Shown here piece after piece: positions 41,688 to 49,780 of a stretch of 64,000 bases of DNA. The DNA lies in the NCBI GenBank assembly GCA_017651465.1, contig JAGCCX010000024.1, forward strand, positions 1 to 64,000, given 5' to 3'. The number at the start of each line of letters is the position of its first letter. The first letter of the stretch is position 1. The stretch is from Bacteroidales bacterium. Lineage in GTDB: Bacteria > Bacteroidota > Bacteroidia > Bacteroidales > UBA932. A model generated the notes under the pieces. That model was given only the letters and a program-made list of their open reading frames with translations, searched no databases and was not told where the DNA came from. A program made the position numbers and the translations under genes.

Positions 41688-43749
41688 GTATTTGTCTGTA
41701 ACCGAAACCTTTCTCGGCCATTGCGGCCGCTCCTATCTGGCAGAGCCCCACTCCGTGGCCCCAGCCGTGCCCGCGCAGCACAAAATCGTCCCCCTCCACG
41801 GTGACTTCGAAATTGGAACTCTTGAGATGGGAGGTGCTCAGGGCACGCCTGATAGCCAGCTCCTTGCCTATGACGCCGGAGGCCTTGCTGCCGTTTACCT
41901 TGAGGAACTTGATGCGTCCGGACGGGCCGCGCTCCACCGCTTCCAGCGACTCTACCGTGCCGTAATCGGTTCCGGTGCGCTTCCGGATAAGCTCCGACAG
42001 TTCCCCGCGGGTGTAGCGCTGCTCCCAGTCGTGGAAATCGGTGGTTTCAAGGTCGTAGTCGTTAAGCACCTTGGCGAGCACTTCCCCGTCCTGGCAGTTG
42101 CAGTACGGGTCTTCGATGCTCTGAAGGTACGGATAGTCTCTGTCTTCCCAGCAGGTACTGAAGAGCTCAGTCCGGCCCCCGCAGCACTTGGAAAAGCGGG
42201 TATCGCATATCTTGCCGCCGTAACTGAGCACCTCGCCCCAGGTCTGGTCGATGGCGTCGCGCACCCCGTCCCCTACCGCCAGGGTAAGCCCCGTGAAGCG
42301 CTGGCAATGATCCTCGGCGCAAACATCGTAGTTGGAATGCGGAACGGCCGATTCGGCCTGGGCGGGGTTGCGTCTGTCCTGCATCCGGGCCATAGCCCAG
42401 CTGCGGGAGATGACGGCGTGCGCCTTGAGGAACTCCAGCGAGGAGCCGGCACTCATCTCCGACGAAATGACGCTCAGCAGGTAGTCTTCAAGTCCCACCT
42501 TGTTGATTGCGGTCAGCTTGTCGCCTTCCACAATGAATTTGAGCGAGCCGGCGAACTTTTGGTTCTGCGTCCTCTGCCAGTGGAAGTCGATACCTATGGG
42601 CACGTTGCGCAGAATGAACGAGGGCTCGGCAAAAAGGGTCGAGCGCGTTACCGAGTCGAAAAGCAGCTCGTCGTACAAGGCGCCGTTGTAATTGATGCGT
42701 CCGTCGCACACGCTCACCCGCTGCGGGCCGGCGCCGTCGGAGATTATTTCGAATTCTATCTCGGGAGCGGAGATAATACCCACTTCTATCTCGGGCTGGC
42801 GGCGGGTCAGGCGCTTGTCTATCATTTGCTCGTCGGAGGAGCTCACGCTAACCTCCGAAAGCATTTCTTCCAGCATTTCGGGAGTGGCCTTGAGGAAGTC
42901 GTCGAGGTGCGGAGCCACGAACACGCCGGCCATTTCGGCCGCTCCGGGACCTATGGTCAGGTGGTCGGGGCCGTCGGAATAATAATGATGAGAGCGCAGC
43001 AGGCTGCGGAGCACCACCATCACCCTGTATTCACGTGAGTCGGCCTTGTACCAGGCGTACAGATTGAAGCGCGGCTCGAGGCCCGGGTCGGAAACCGGGC
43101 AGCAGTCGAGGAACTGGTAGAATACCTTGGCCAGCGACTTGGTGGTGAGGGCCTTGATGCAGTAAACTCCGCGCGTAAAGCCCTGATAGTGGTACAATTG
43201 GGCGTCCTTTACCACCGACAGCGGAGCTCCCGGGGCCTCCAGGAAGGCGTCAATCGCAGTTTCGAGCGGCAAGGAACGCCGTGGGATGGCCTGGAAATGA
43301 AGATGGTCGGGAGCGGAGGCCCCGCTCTTGGGACCGTTGTAATAGACCGTATAGTCCTGATAGTTCCAGGCAAAGTCGAGCATATCCGGCAAATGATGCC
43401 AGATGGCCTGGGGAAGATGCTCCGACCGGGCAATCACCAGATGCTTCTGGAAAATGGGATAGGGATTGACCTGGATATTGTAGGTGCGCCCTTTGCGGCC
43501 CTCGAATTTAAGGTGGAACTGCTCCTTGGGGCGGTTCTTCACGCACAGGAAGCAAGGGCGGGATGCAAGAGTGGCGGGGGCGGTGTCGGCGGTGCTGGAG
43601 GCGATGCGTTCGGGATTGAACTGAATCTTGGATTCCAGGCCGCCCACCTTGAGGGTGCGCGTCTGCATACCTTTGAGGGCCCGGAAGTTGGCCGCGGCCA
43701 GGGGCCACACCGACAACTGGTCCTGTATGAATTTGTTAAGCTGGTCCAT
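41653..43749 (-). CDS. DUF4922-SpoIID/LytB fusion protein
   Basis: A 698-residue two-domain protein. The N-terminal ~330 residues are DUF4922, an ApaP/GalT-like (HIT superfamily) nucleotidyl-transferase or phosphorylase type: RPCFLC at 64-69, NPYPIF, and DHLHFQ at 148-153. The C-terminal half is a SpoIID/LytB domain (LKFIVEGDKLTAINKVGLEDYLLSVISSEM, KAHAVISRSW, then GYSQGGLCQ-like GHGWGHGVGLCQIGA). SpoIID proteins cut or modify stripped glycan strands. No signal peptide is visible, so the fusion would be cytoplasmic unless exported otherwise, fitting cytosolic recycling. Confidence 0.85.
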   Translation of the reverse strand: MDQLNKFIQDQLSVWPLAAANFRALKGMQTRTLKVGGLESKIQFNPERIASSTADTAPATLASRPCFLCVKNRPKEQFHLKFEGRKGRTYNIQVNPYPIFQKHLVIARSEHLPQAIWHHLPDMLDFAWNYQDYTVYYNGPKSGASAPDHLHFQAIPRRSLPLETAIDAFLEAPGAPLSVVKDAQLYHYQGFTRGVYCIKALTTKSLAKVFYQFLDCCPVSDPGLEPRFNLYAWYKADSREYRVMVVLRSLLRSHHYYSDGPDHLTIGPGAAEMAGVFVAPHLDDFLKATPEMLEEMLSEVSVSSSDEQMIDKRLTRRQPEIEVGIISAPEIEFEIISDGAGPQRVSVCDGRINYNGALYDELLFDSVTRSTLFAEPSFILRNVPIGIDFHWQRTQNQKFAGSLKFIVEGDKLTAINKVGLEDYLLSVISSEMSAGSSLEFLKAHAVISRSWAMARMQDRRNPAQAESAVPHSNYDVCAEDHCQRFTGLTLAVGDGVRDAIDQTWGEVLSYGGKICDTRFSKCCGGRTELFSTCWEDRDYPYLQSIEDPYCNCQDGEVLAKVLNDYDLETTDFHDWEQRYTRGELSELIRKRTGTDYGTVESLEAVERGPSGRIKFLKVNGSKASGVIGKELAIRRALSTSHLKSSNFEVTVEGDDFVLRGHGWGHGVGLCQIGAAAMAEKGFGYRQILEYYYRGAEIS

Positions 43750-43750
43750 T

Positions 43751-44311
43751 TTAAAGTAGGGCTAACAAGCTTTGCTTTATCTTGGGGAATTCGTATTCGA
43801 AATTGGGAGTGAGAATATCCTTGCCGAATGCGGCTTCGATTTCGGCTATGGTCCACCAGCGTCCCTCGCACACCTCGGTTCCGTCGGGCTTGAGAGTAAA
43901 GTTGCCCACGGTGGCGAAAGTGTTCACGAGCTCCTTCTCGATGGGCGATTCGTAGATGTAGGTGACGAGCAGCACAGGGTTGAAATCGAAGAAACCAAGT
44001 TCCTCGGCGGCCTCGCGGAAGAGGGCCTCGCGGAGGTACTCGCCGTAGTTGACGTGGCCGCCAACGGCCGTGTCCCAGTAAAGGGGCAGGAGCGATTTGG
44101 TGGCCGCGCGGCGCTGCAGGTACACCTGTCCGAAACGGTTGATGATATGTAGGTGAACTACCGGATGCAGGAGTTTGGTGCCTGAGTGGCAGGAGGTCCT
44201 GGAAGCCCGTCCGATGACGGTTCCGGTGGGTTCCACTACCGGCACCATCTCGCGGGCGCCCTTGCCGGCCGACGCCAGGGGGGCTATGCTAACGGGGTAA
44301 ACCAGATCCAT
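43751..44311 (-). CDS. Nudix hydrolase
   Basis: A 186-residue cytoplasmic protein with a perfect Nudix box at 85-107 (G-x5-E-x7-RE-x2-EE-x-GF). [23 protein letters not shown] before it is typical of the isopentenyl-diphosphate-isomerase-like Nudix group in Bacteroidetes. It would hydrolyse a nucleoside diphosphate derivative; substrate unknown. The ATG at 44311 overlaps the upstream gene by 23 nt; an in-frame ATG at 44248 (MVPVVEPTG) would better match the usual N-terminus and is a good alternative start. Confidence 0.88.
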   Translation of the reverse strand: MDLVYPVSIAPLASAGKGAREMVPVVEPTGTVIGRASRTSCHSGTKLLHPVVHLHIINRFGQVYLQRRAATKSLLPLYWDTAVGGHVNYGEYLREALFREAAEELGFFDFNPVLLVTYIYESPIEKELVNTFATVGNFTLKPDGTEVCEGRWWTIAEIEAAFGKDILTPNFEYEFPKIKQSLLALL

Positions 44312-45164
44312 CTTCGGGGGCGTTAATGATTGCTAATTCCTCTGGGGTATAGAGCAGGCGGTCGGTGGAGCCGGGGGCGAGGCGCGAGGCCAGCACGAAT
44401 GCAAGCAGCAGGGCCGCGGCGGCGCCGATAGTACCCAGTACCCAGCCAAGCCCTCTGCGGCGGCGCCTGGGGCGAGGGGTGGGGTGGGGTTCGGTGGTTG
44501 GTTCCGGCTCGGTGGTTGGTTCCTGCTGTATGGTCGGCTCGGGCTCGGCGGCGGGTTCGGGTGCCTCGGCAGGTTCCAGCTGTATTGCTGGTTCGGGCTC
44601 GGGCTCTACGGCAGGCTCCGGCTGTATTGCTGGTTCGGGTTCTACGGTGGGTTCTGATGCCACGGCAGGTTCCGGCTCCACGATTGGCTGAGGCTCCGGT
44701 GCTGCGGGAGCAGGCTGAATCACATCGGGCAAGGCGGCAATGCGGCGGGACTTCAGCGACACCGGCTCCAGGCCGCACGCCTCGGGCGAGATGTCCAAAT
44801 CCTCGTCGGGCACAAAGAAAATATGGTTCTCCCGGGTGGCCCTCAGGCGGCCAAGGCCGGGCAGATCCACTCCCCTGTCGCGCTGCAGGGCCGTTTTTAC
44901 ATCCTGCACGAACGCGTTGATAATCGCCGCCGCCTCGTCTTCCTGCACAGGGTTGCTGCTCGCATACAGTCCGGCAAGCAGCCCGTCCTCGCTCGCGCGC
45001 TCCGTGAAGGTCAGACGCCGGTAAGGGGGATTGACAGTATATCCGCGGTCAGAGAACGATGCGGGCATATCTTCAACCACAAAAGTCCCCAGCCCGGGCA
45101 GGGACAGGGAGTCGTGGTCGAGGATAAGTTCCCCTATCATCCTTGACAGAAAAATCACATCCAT
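44289..45164 (-). CDS. CCDC81/HU-like domain protein with Pro-Glu linker and transmembrane helix
   Basis: A 291-residue protein. Residues 1-125 resemble the bacterial CCDC81/HU-like pair ([21 protein letters not shown], then [22 protein letters not shown]), which in Bacteroidetes usually heads cell-division or wall proteins ending in a SPOR domain. A tract of about 90 residues of EPEPA/QPEPA units follows, then RPRRRRR, one membrane helix (about 252-268) and a short tail. No SPOR domain is present. First gene of the minus-strand wall-recycling unit. Confidence 0.75.
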   Translation of the reverse strand: MDVIFLSRMIGELILDHDSLSLPGLGTFVVEDMPASFSDRGYTVNPPYRRLTFTERASEDGLLAGLYASSNPVQEDEAAAIINAFVQDVKTALQRDRGVDLPGLGRLRATRENHIFFVPDEDLDISPEACGLEPVSLKSRRIAALPDVIQPAPAAPEPQPIVEPEPAVASEPTVEPEPAIQPEPAVEPEPEPAIQLEPAEAPEPAAEPEPTIQQEPTTEPEPTTEPHPTPRPRRRRRGLGWVLGTIGAAAALLLAFVLASRLAPGSTDRLLYTPEELAIINAPEDGSGLPR

Positions 45165-45171
45165 AACAAGG

Positions 45172-45203
45172 CAAATTTAGCAAATATCCTCGACTGGAGC
45201 AAA
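45172..45203 (-). promoter_or_regulatory. Promoter of the wall-recycling unit
   Basis: On the minus strand TTTG (45203-45200), a 20-bp spacer and TAAATTTG (45179-45172) form a clear Bacteroidales promoter 7 nt before the ATG at 45164. It begins right at the stop of the upstream gene. Confidence 0.8.
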
Positions 45204-45737
45204 TCATATATCTATCCACTCATACTCCCCGCCCCAAATGGACAGAAAGCGGCGGAAAGAGCTGCCGGAAATCACCACGCTGGCGCTGTTGTCGCAAGGA
45301 TGGAAACTCACTCTCGGCGAGTTCAGGAGGTCCGAATCGATGAAATATTTCACCCTGTGGCCGTTCTCGAAAAGCTCTTTAGGGTCGGCCGTGGAGGCTA
45401 TGTTCATATCGTGAATGAGCCCGAAGGCGCAAACCGAACCCGGAGTCACCCCAAGGCAGCGATCCATTCGCTCCGGGCTGGCGAAACTCAGCTTGCCCTG
45501 CCTCAGCTTGTGCTCCAGCGAGTGGATATCCAAGTCTTTATGGCACTCCATACTCACCAGATAGTGACGGTTGCCCTTATGGTTGCGGAAGAAAAGGTTC
45601 TTGCAATGGGTAGAATCGATATCCTTCCAGTAAGCTAGAGCTTCGGCCACCGTAAACAGCGGCGGATGATAATGAATCTCATAAGGGATCTCGTTCCGCT
45701 CCAGCCAATCAAGAACCTCCTGTATCTTGGCATTCAT
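45204..45737 (-). CDS. Prolyl-tRNA editing protein (YbaK/ProX family)
   Basis: A 177-residue free-standing trans-editing domain of the YbaK/ProXp group, annotated as prolyl-tRNA synthetase-associated domain. Landmarks: YEIHYHPPLFTVAEAL near the N-terminus, HCKNLFFRNHKGNRHYLVSM (the family K/N-rich active-site strand), and TPGSVCAFGLIHD. It removes mischarged amino acid, typically Ala, from tRNA-Pro. This fits the ProRS at 31323-32801, which lacks its own editing insertion. Monocistronic. Confidence 0.9.
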   Translation of the reverse strand: MNAKIQEVLDWLERNEIPYEIHYHPPLFTVAEALAYWKDIDSTHCKNLFFRNHKGNRHYLVSMECHKDLDIHSLEHKLRQGKLSFASPERMDRCLGVTPGSVCAFGLIHDMNIASTADPKELFENGHRVKYFIDSDLLNSPRVSFHPCDNSASVVISGSSFRRFLSIWGGEYEWIDI

Positions 45738-45791
45738 AGCTCTCTGACATTATAAATCGAAGAACAAGATACAAAAAAAATCACGAAATAA

Positions 45792-45822
45792 TTTGCAAAT
45801 CTGAAAATTCAGCGTAACTTTG
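45792..45822 (+). promoter_or_regulatory. Promoter of tRNA-Asn
   Basis: TTTG at 45792-45795, a 19-bp spacer and TAACTTTG at 45815-45822. The tRNA starts 28 nt after the box. Confidence 0.85.
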
Positions 45823-45849
45823 CAATCCCGTTAATGACGGGTGAAATAT

Positions 45850-45923
45850 TCCTCCTTAGCTCAGTTGGTTAGAGCACCTGACTGTTAATCAGGGGGTCCT
45901 GGGTTCAAGTCCCCGAGGGGGAG
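45850..45923 (+). tRNA. tRNA-Asn(GTT)
   Basis: Acceptor TCCTCCT pairs with AGGGGGA, the anticodon loop CTGTTAA carries GTT, and the T loop is TTCAAGT. The second T-stem pair is T-C rather than a Watson-Crick pair. CCA is not encoded. Confidence 0.95.
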
Positions 45924-45932
45924 CAACTGATT

Positions 45933-45969
45933 ATCAAGCACTTACGAGTTTTCGCAGGTGCTTGATTTG
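45933..45969 (+). terminator. Terminator after tRNA-Asn
   Basis: ATCAAGCAC (45933-45941) pairs exactly with GTGCTTGAT (45958-45966) around a 16-nt loop, followed by a short T run. Confidence 0.7.
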
Positions 45970-46056
45970 TATATGGTGGTTTGAAGCACTTTCGGCCGTG
46001 AATCTGATTCACGCAGTATTGCTCAAAAGGCCGGATGGAAATAATAACCGACCGTA

Positions 46057-46252
46057 TTAGTCAATCCCCTTGATGATGATGTCATACTCTGCCGTGGTAT
46101 CAACCCAGGGATTCTGCAATTTCACGGTAACCCCGATTGCAAGCTTTCCGCTGAATTGGACCATGCTGGTATAATCTACGACGAGATACGGGTCTTTGCC
46201 TATAGTCTTTATGTATGACGACCGATGTCAAGATCAAAAGGAACCTTTTCAT
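46057..46252 (-). pseudogene. Decayed small exported protein gene
   Basis: On the minus strand an ATG at 46252 starts a signal-like MKRFLLILTSVV. That frame then loses sense, while another frame reads GKDPYLVVDYTSMV, FSGKLAIGVTVKLQNPWVD and AEYDIIIKGID to a stop at 46057. The pattern is that of a gene with an internal deletion and frameshift. A TATATTTG box lies upstream at 46284-46277. No intact relative is seen in the window. Confidence 0.6.
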
Positions 46253-46608
46253 ACACCCGAAAAATTGAGATTTTACCAAATATAGCAATAATCTGATAAA
46301 GGTTACACTTTCTTTGTCGGCTTTTATTTACAATTATTGCCAAACAAACCTTAATGCAGAGAACTACGCTGCAAATCTAAATCATTGCAGCATAGCTGTT
46401 TAAACGATTCAGGGCGCCCCAATGCGGAGTACCCTGAATTACTTATTATGCTGATTATCAGATGTCTGGCTTTGAGCCTCTATGTATCGTCCTGAAAAAG
46501 TTAACTGGGGCGCTTCAAATCCCGGAAAGGGATCGATGTCTTATTTGGTTTTATTTGTATATTTGGCTGATTAATCGAGGTTTATTGAATCCGCAGCAAG
46601 CTAATTAT
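46253..46608. other. Non-coding gap with two hairpins
   Basis: No gene seen. GCTGCAA/TTGCAGC (46368-46391) and ATTCAGGG/CCCTGAAT (46407-46439) can form hairpins. Neither is followed by a T run. The region is AT-rich and looks like decayed sequence between two pseudogenes. Confidence 0.5.
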
Positions 46609-47023
46609 ATGGGTTACAAAGAAGAAGCTATAGAATGCGTTAAAGATAATGTACTCCCTATCCATAAGCAAATATATGCCAAGTATGACGGGGATTTCGA
46701 CAGGATTTATTCGGAAGGATACAATAGCAGGTCGTATCAGGGTAGGGTGATTGAGCCGGGGAGTATCTGGACGGTCTCACCGTTATGGCCGAGGGAGAAC
46801 GCGGCGGCCAGGATGTGGTCGTATATAAGGCAAAAGATTACGAGGACCTGCGCTGGTGGCAGCTTGAGGTCATTTGTTCATCTATTGGTACACCAAACCC
46901 CACTGGGATTATGATCGTAAAAACCTATGTTTCATTGAAATAAGCGACTCAAGGGAGCACGACGATCACGGAAACATCGTCGAAGAACCAAGACCGGGTT
47001 CCATTATAAGAATCATCGACTGA
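46609..47023 (+). pseudogene. Frameshifted hypothetical gene
   Basis: From the ATG at 46609 the frame reads MGYKEEAIECVKDNVLPIHK, KYDGDFDRIYSEGYNSRSYQG. After a run of four G (46754-46758 region) sense continues in the next frame (EYLDGLTVMAEGERGGQDVV, YEDLRWWQLEVI). It shifts again near 46889 into a third frame (YWYTKPHWDYDRKN, EISDSREHDDHGNIVEEP) to a stop at 47021-47023. Two shifts point to a pseudogene, or less likely sequencing error. Family not recognised. Confidence 0.7.
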
Positions 47024-47034
47024 GCGAAAGCGGA

Positions 47035-47751
47035 CTACAGCCTCATAGGAATCTTTTCGCTGCGCTCGGAGGCGAATTTGGTGATTGCTATAAAGTGATT
47101 GCGGATCTCGTGTTCGGCGCCGTCCGGATCTCCCTGGGATATCATTTCCACTATGCGCTTGTGCTCTTCGATCACGCCTTCCGGCGACATAGCACAGGCA
47201 TTCAGGCGGTGGTAGTAGTCAAGCACATCGGGGCCTATCATCAGCAGGAGAGAATAGATGACAGGGTTGTGGCAGCAGCGGGCAATGGTGGAATGAAAGG
47301 CCATATCCTTCTCGTCGCGCAAGGGCGTGTAGGCGTTGTTTATGAAGTCCTCGAGCGCGGCTTTGACGGCCTCCAGCTCCTCCGGAGTACGGTTGGTCGC
47401 GCACAGACGCGCCGCCTCTACTTCGAGCAGTGAACGAACGTGCACCAGCGACGAAAAGTCGTATGCCTTGCTCTCTTCGAGATTGGAAATTTGTTTAGCG
47501 AGAATGGGCCTGGAATGGTTCGACAGGAACGAACCGCTCTGGGGCAGGATCATCACAACCCCGTACGATTCCATCCTCTCGAGGGCGAGCCGCACCTTGG
47601 CGCGGCTGACTCCGGATTCGATGGCGATTTTACGTTCGGCGGGAAGGCGCTCGCCGGGAGCGACGACCTCGTTTTCAATCAGGATACGGATGTATCGAAA
47701 GACGCACTGAAGCTCCTTCTCTATACTCTTTTTGCCTTTGTATTCAGTCAT
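47035..47751 (-). CDS. FadR-family (GntR, FCD) regulator of the alginate locus
   Basis: A 238-residue GntR-type repressor. The N-terminal winged HTH is at about 10-75 (ERLPAERKIAIESGVSRAKVRLALERMESYGV). The C-terminal FCD effector domain (about 95-230) has the metal/ligand histidines in AFHSTIARCCHNP and NHF. FadR/UxuR-type regulators sense uronates or their breakdown products. It is the second gene of an operon with the jelly-roll lyase (2-nt gap), whose promoter region contains the palindrome at 48736-48751, so autoregulation is likely. Confidence 0.9.
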   Translation of the reverse strand: MTEYKGKKSIEKELQCVFRYIRILIENEVVAPGERLPAERKIAIESGVSRAKVRLALERMESYGVVMILPQSGSFLSNHSRPILAKQISNLEESKAYDFSSLVHVRSLLEVEAARLCATNRTPEELEAVKAALEDFINNAYTPLRDEKDMAFHSTIARCCHNPVIYSLLLMIGPDVLDYYHRLNACAMSPEGVIEEHKRIVEMISQGDPDGAEHEIRNHFIAITKFASERSEKIPMRL

Positions 47752-47753
47752 TC

Positions 47754-48698
47754 TTATTTAAGCTTTCTTATGTCGAAGTCTGCGAACTTGAGGATTTCGT
47801 CCCTCAGTTCGGAGGCCAGTGAGCGACCCTCGCCGAAGTTGCGGTAAAGGCCCCACTTGGGACGCATACCGGTGCATCCGGTACGCCACATATCCAGTTC
47901 CACCCCGTCCACTTTGGCCAGCTGCTTGCCGTCGCGCATTCTGGTAACTATTACGGAATAGCGGCCGTTGTCGGCAAAATTCACGGTTTCCGAAACCGAT
48001 ACCCATTCACCGAGGAATTCGGACAAATCGGCGCGTGCAAGGTAGGTGGACTTGCCGTCGCTCTCCACCTTGGATGCCGTATATAGCACCTGGAACTGCT
48101 GCTTGCCGTTGGACAGGGTGCGGCAGGTGAAGGTGATTGCGGGGAGCGCCACATCGGCGTTGCCATCTTTGTTGTCGAGGCCCTTGAGCTGATGTATGTG
48201 GGAGAATTTGGTCGTGGTCTTCATACCTGCGGGGAGGCAGAATTTCCAGGTCATCTTGAGAGTCTCGCCGTACTGGGCCACCAGGGAGTCGGGAGAGTGG
48301 CCGTCGGTCTTGATCTCGTTGCGCTGGCGGTCGGTGACGTCCGCCTTGCCGCGGTCGTCATCGTTGTCGATGTGCAGATAGAAATCGAAAACGTACTTTT
48401 TGAGAGTCTTGTCGTAACTCTGGCGGATATGACGGAACGGCTCGGCAGCGTGGGCGCCGGAGTTGTCGGGCGTCTCGTAGTTGTAGCCCTTCGAAAGTAT
48501 AAGGGCGTATGTTTCAGCGTCGTTGCCGTCGGCGGCAAGGCCCGGTTTTTGCTCAGGTTCCTCAACGGGCGGCTCGGGCTCCTGGGCCTCGGGGTTTGCC
48601 TTGTTCCCTCCCCCGGGGACAGGGTCGGGGATTATGAAAGCCGAGCTGCAGGCAGCCACTAGTGAGAGAACTAAAAAAACAGCAAAAAACTTTTTCAT
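47754..48698 (-). CDS. Jelly-roll polysaccharide lyase-like lipoprotein (PL7/PL28-like)
   Basis: A 314-residue lipoprotein (LVAACSS, Cys17) with FIIPDPVP directly after the anchor and a Pro/Glu linker to about 55. The catalytic domain has R-x-E-x-K in DRQRNEIK (123-130), HIHQLKG (167-173) and a late RPKWGLYR, the layout of beta-jelly-roll lyases (Arg/Gln-His/Tyr in a cleft). The exact PL family cannot be fixed by eye; context favours alginate. A second copy of this module is at 49777-50592. It shares an operon with the FadR-type regulator. Confidence 0.75.
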   Translation of the reverse strand: MKKFFAVFLVLSLVAACSSAFIIPDPVPGGGNKANPEAQEPEPPVEEPEQKPGLAADGNDAETYALILSKGYNYETPDNSGAHAAEPFRHIRQSYDKTLKKYVFDFYLHIDNDDDRGKADVTDRQRNEIKTDGHSPDSLVAQYGETLKMTWKFCLPAGMKTTTKFSHIHQLKGLDNKDGNADVALPAITFTCRTLSNGKQQFQVLYTASKVESDGKSTYLARADLSEFLGEWVSVSETVNFADNGRYSVIVTRMRDGKQLAKVDGVELDMWRTGCTGMRPKWGLYRNFGEGRSLASELRDEILKFADFDIRKLK

Positions 48699-48714
48699 AT
48701 CTGCAACTTTTAAT

Positions 48715-48722
48715 TATATTTG
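48715..48722 (+). promoter_or_regulatory. -7 box for the esterase gene
   Basis: TATATTTG on the plus strand; the predicted start is about 48727, giving a leader of about 75 nt that contains the 48736-48751 palindrome. On the minus strand a TACATTTG box (48768-48761) could serve the lyase-regulator operon. Confidence 0.5.
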
Positions 48723-48735
48723 CAATCAACGGGTA

Positions 48736-48751
48736 AATTGGTTAACCAATT
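48736..48751. promoter_or_regulatory. Probable FadR/UxuR-type operator
   Basis: AATTGGTTAACCAATT is a perfect 16-bp palindrome. It contains the TGGT-N2-ACCA core of FadR-subfamily GntR operators and is very close to the known UxuR/ExuR site. It lies in the 104-bp gap between the divergent lyase-regulator operon and the esterase, just downstream of both candidate promoter boxes. Confidence 0.75.
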
Positions 48752-48802
48752 ATCACTTTGCAAATGTAATAAACAAAAATAGTAAATAAAACACTATTAC
48801 GT

Positions 48803-49780
48803 ATGAAAACACAATTTTTTTATGCATTGCTCGCAGGCCTCGTCCTGTCTGCTTCCGCGGCCTTCGCCCAGCAGGCTGTTCCCACTAACCGCTACGGAAT
48901 GAAGCTCGAGCAAAAAGCTGACGGCAGTTACGCCCTCCAAAGGGAGTACCGCTATGCCAAGATCCTCAACCTCATTGAAATCCCCGACCTCTATACTCCC
49001 TACGTGCACCAGAACGACCGCCTCAGCGGCAAACTGTACAACAAGGTAGAAACCGTAGAGATCGTGTACAAGGGCAATCTCAAGATAGCCGTCGATAAAG
49101 CCATATCCGACACTCCCTCTCCTGTTCTGTTCTTCTGCCACGGCGGCGGATGGGCAAGGGGCGACTTCGAGGCTTCTCGCTCCCTGACAAAGTACCTTGC
49201 ACAGAATCACGGCATCACCGGAGTGCGCATCGAGTACACCCTGGCCCCTGAGCCGGGCGCCAACGTGCAGGTCTCCATCGGGGACATCCTGGACGCCGTG
49301 CAGTACATCCGCGACCACGCTGCGGAACTTAACATCGACCCTTCACGTATGGCATTCGGAGGCTCGTCGGCGGGCGCCCACCTTGCCGCCTGCGCCGCAT
49401 TGCAGACAAAAGAGGCCAAAGTCTTCTTCGGCAATTCCGGCATCTATGACCTCACCACCGCCGCAATCGTCCAGAATTCCAAAGACGAGGAGCGCATCCG
49501 CTACTTCGGCAACCGCGACGAAAAGTACCTCCGCGCAGCTTCGCCCGTGTACCTCATTCCCAAGAGGACCAATATCGCCGCCCAGCTCTTCTGCGGCACC
49601 GGTGACGTCACGGTAGAATACAGCCAGAGCGAGGTCTTTGCCCAAGAGCTCAAGCGCCACAAGGCAAAGGTCGATCTGCAGGTGTATAAATACTACGACC
49701 ACAGCCTGAATGCAAAAGCTTCCGATAAAATGGAAGAAATTTTCTTCAAGACTGTGGACTTCGTAGTAGCAAATCTTTAA
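48803..49780 (+). CDS. Secreted alpha/beta-hydrolase (HSL-like esterase)
   Basis: A 325-residue exported protein (signal ...LSASAAFAQQ). It has the oxyanion motif HGGG at 113-116, the nucleophile S189 in GGSSAG, and a C-terminal YYDHS with the likely catalytic His, i.e. the hormone-sensitive-lipase-like esterase group. It is the only plus-strand gene within the alginate locus. A role in removing O-acetyl groups from bacterial-type alginate is a reasonable inference, not shown. Convergent with the lyase module at 49777-50592 (4-nt overlap). Confidence 0.88.
   Translation: MKTQFFYALLAGLVLSASAAFAQQAVPTNRYGMKLEQKADGSYALQREYRYAKILNLIEIPDLYTPYVHQNDRLSGKLYNKVETVEIVYKGNLKIAVDKAISDTPSPVLFFCHGGGWARGDFEASRSLTKYLAQNHGITGVRIEYTLAPEPGANVQVSIGDILDAVQYIRDHAAELNIDPSRMAFGGSSAGAHLAACAALQTKEAKVFFGNSGIYDLTTAAIVQNSKDEERIRYFGNRDEKYLRAASPVYLIPKRTNIAAQLFCGTGDVTVEYSQSEVFAQELKRHKAKVDLQVYKYYDHSLNAKASDKMEEIFFKTVDFVVANL

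Noticed and set aside
41626..43038. 470-codon plus-strand frame opposite the DUF4922-SpoIID gene
   Set aside because: Antisense shadow in GC-rich coding DNA.
45850..45923. tRNA-Asn as a proven integration site
   Set aside because: No duplicated tRNA 3' end and no integrase were found in the window; only the decayed genes hint at it.
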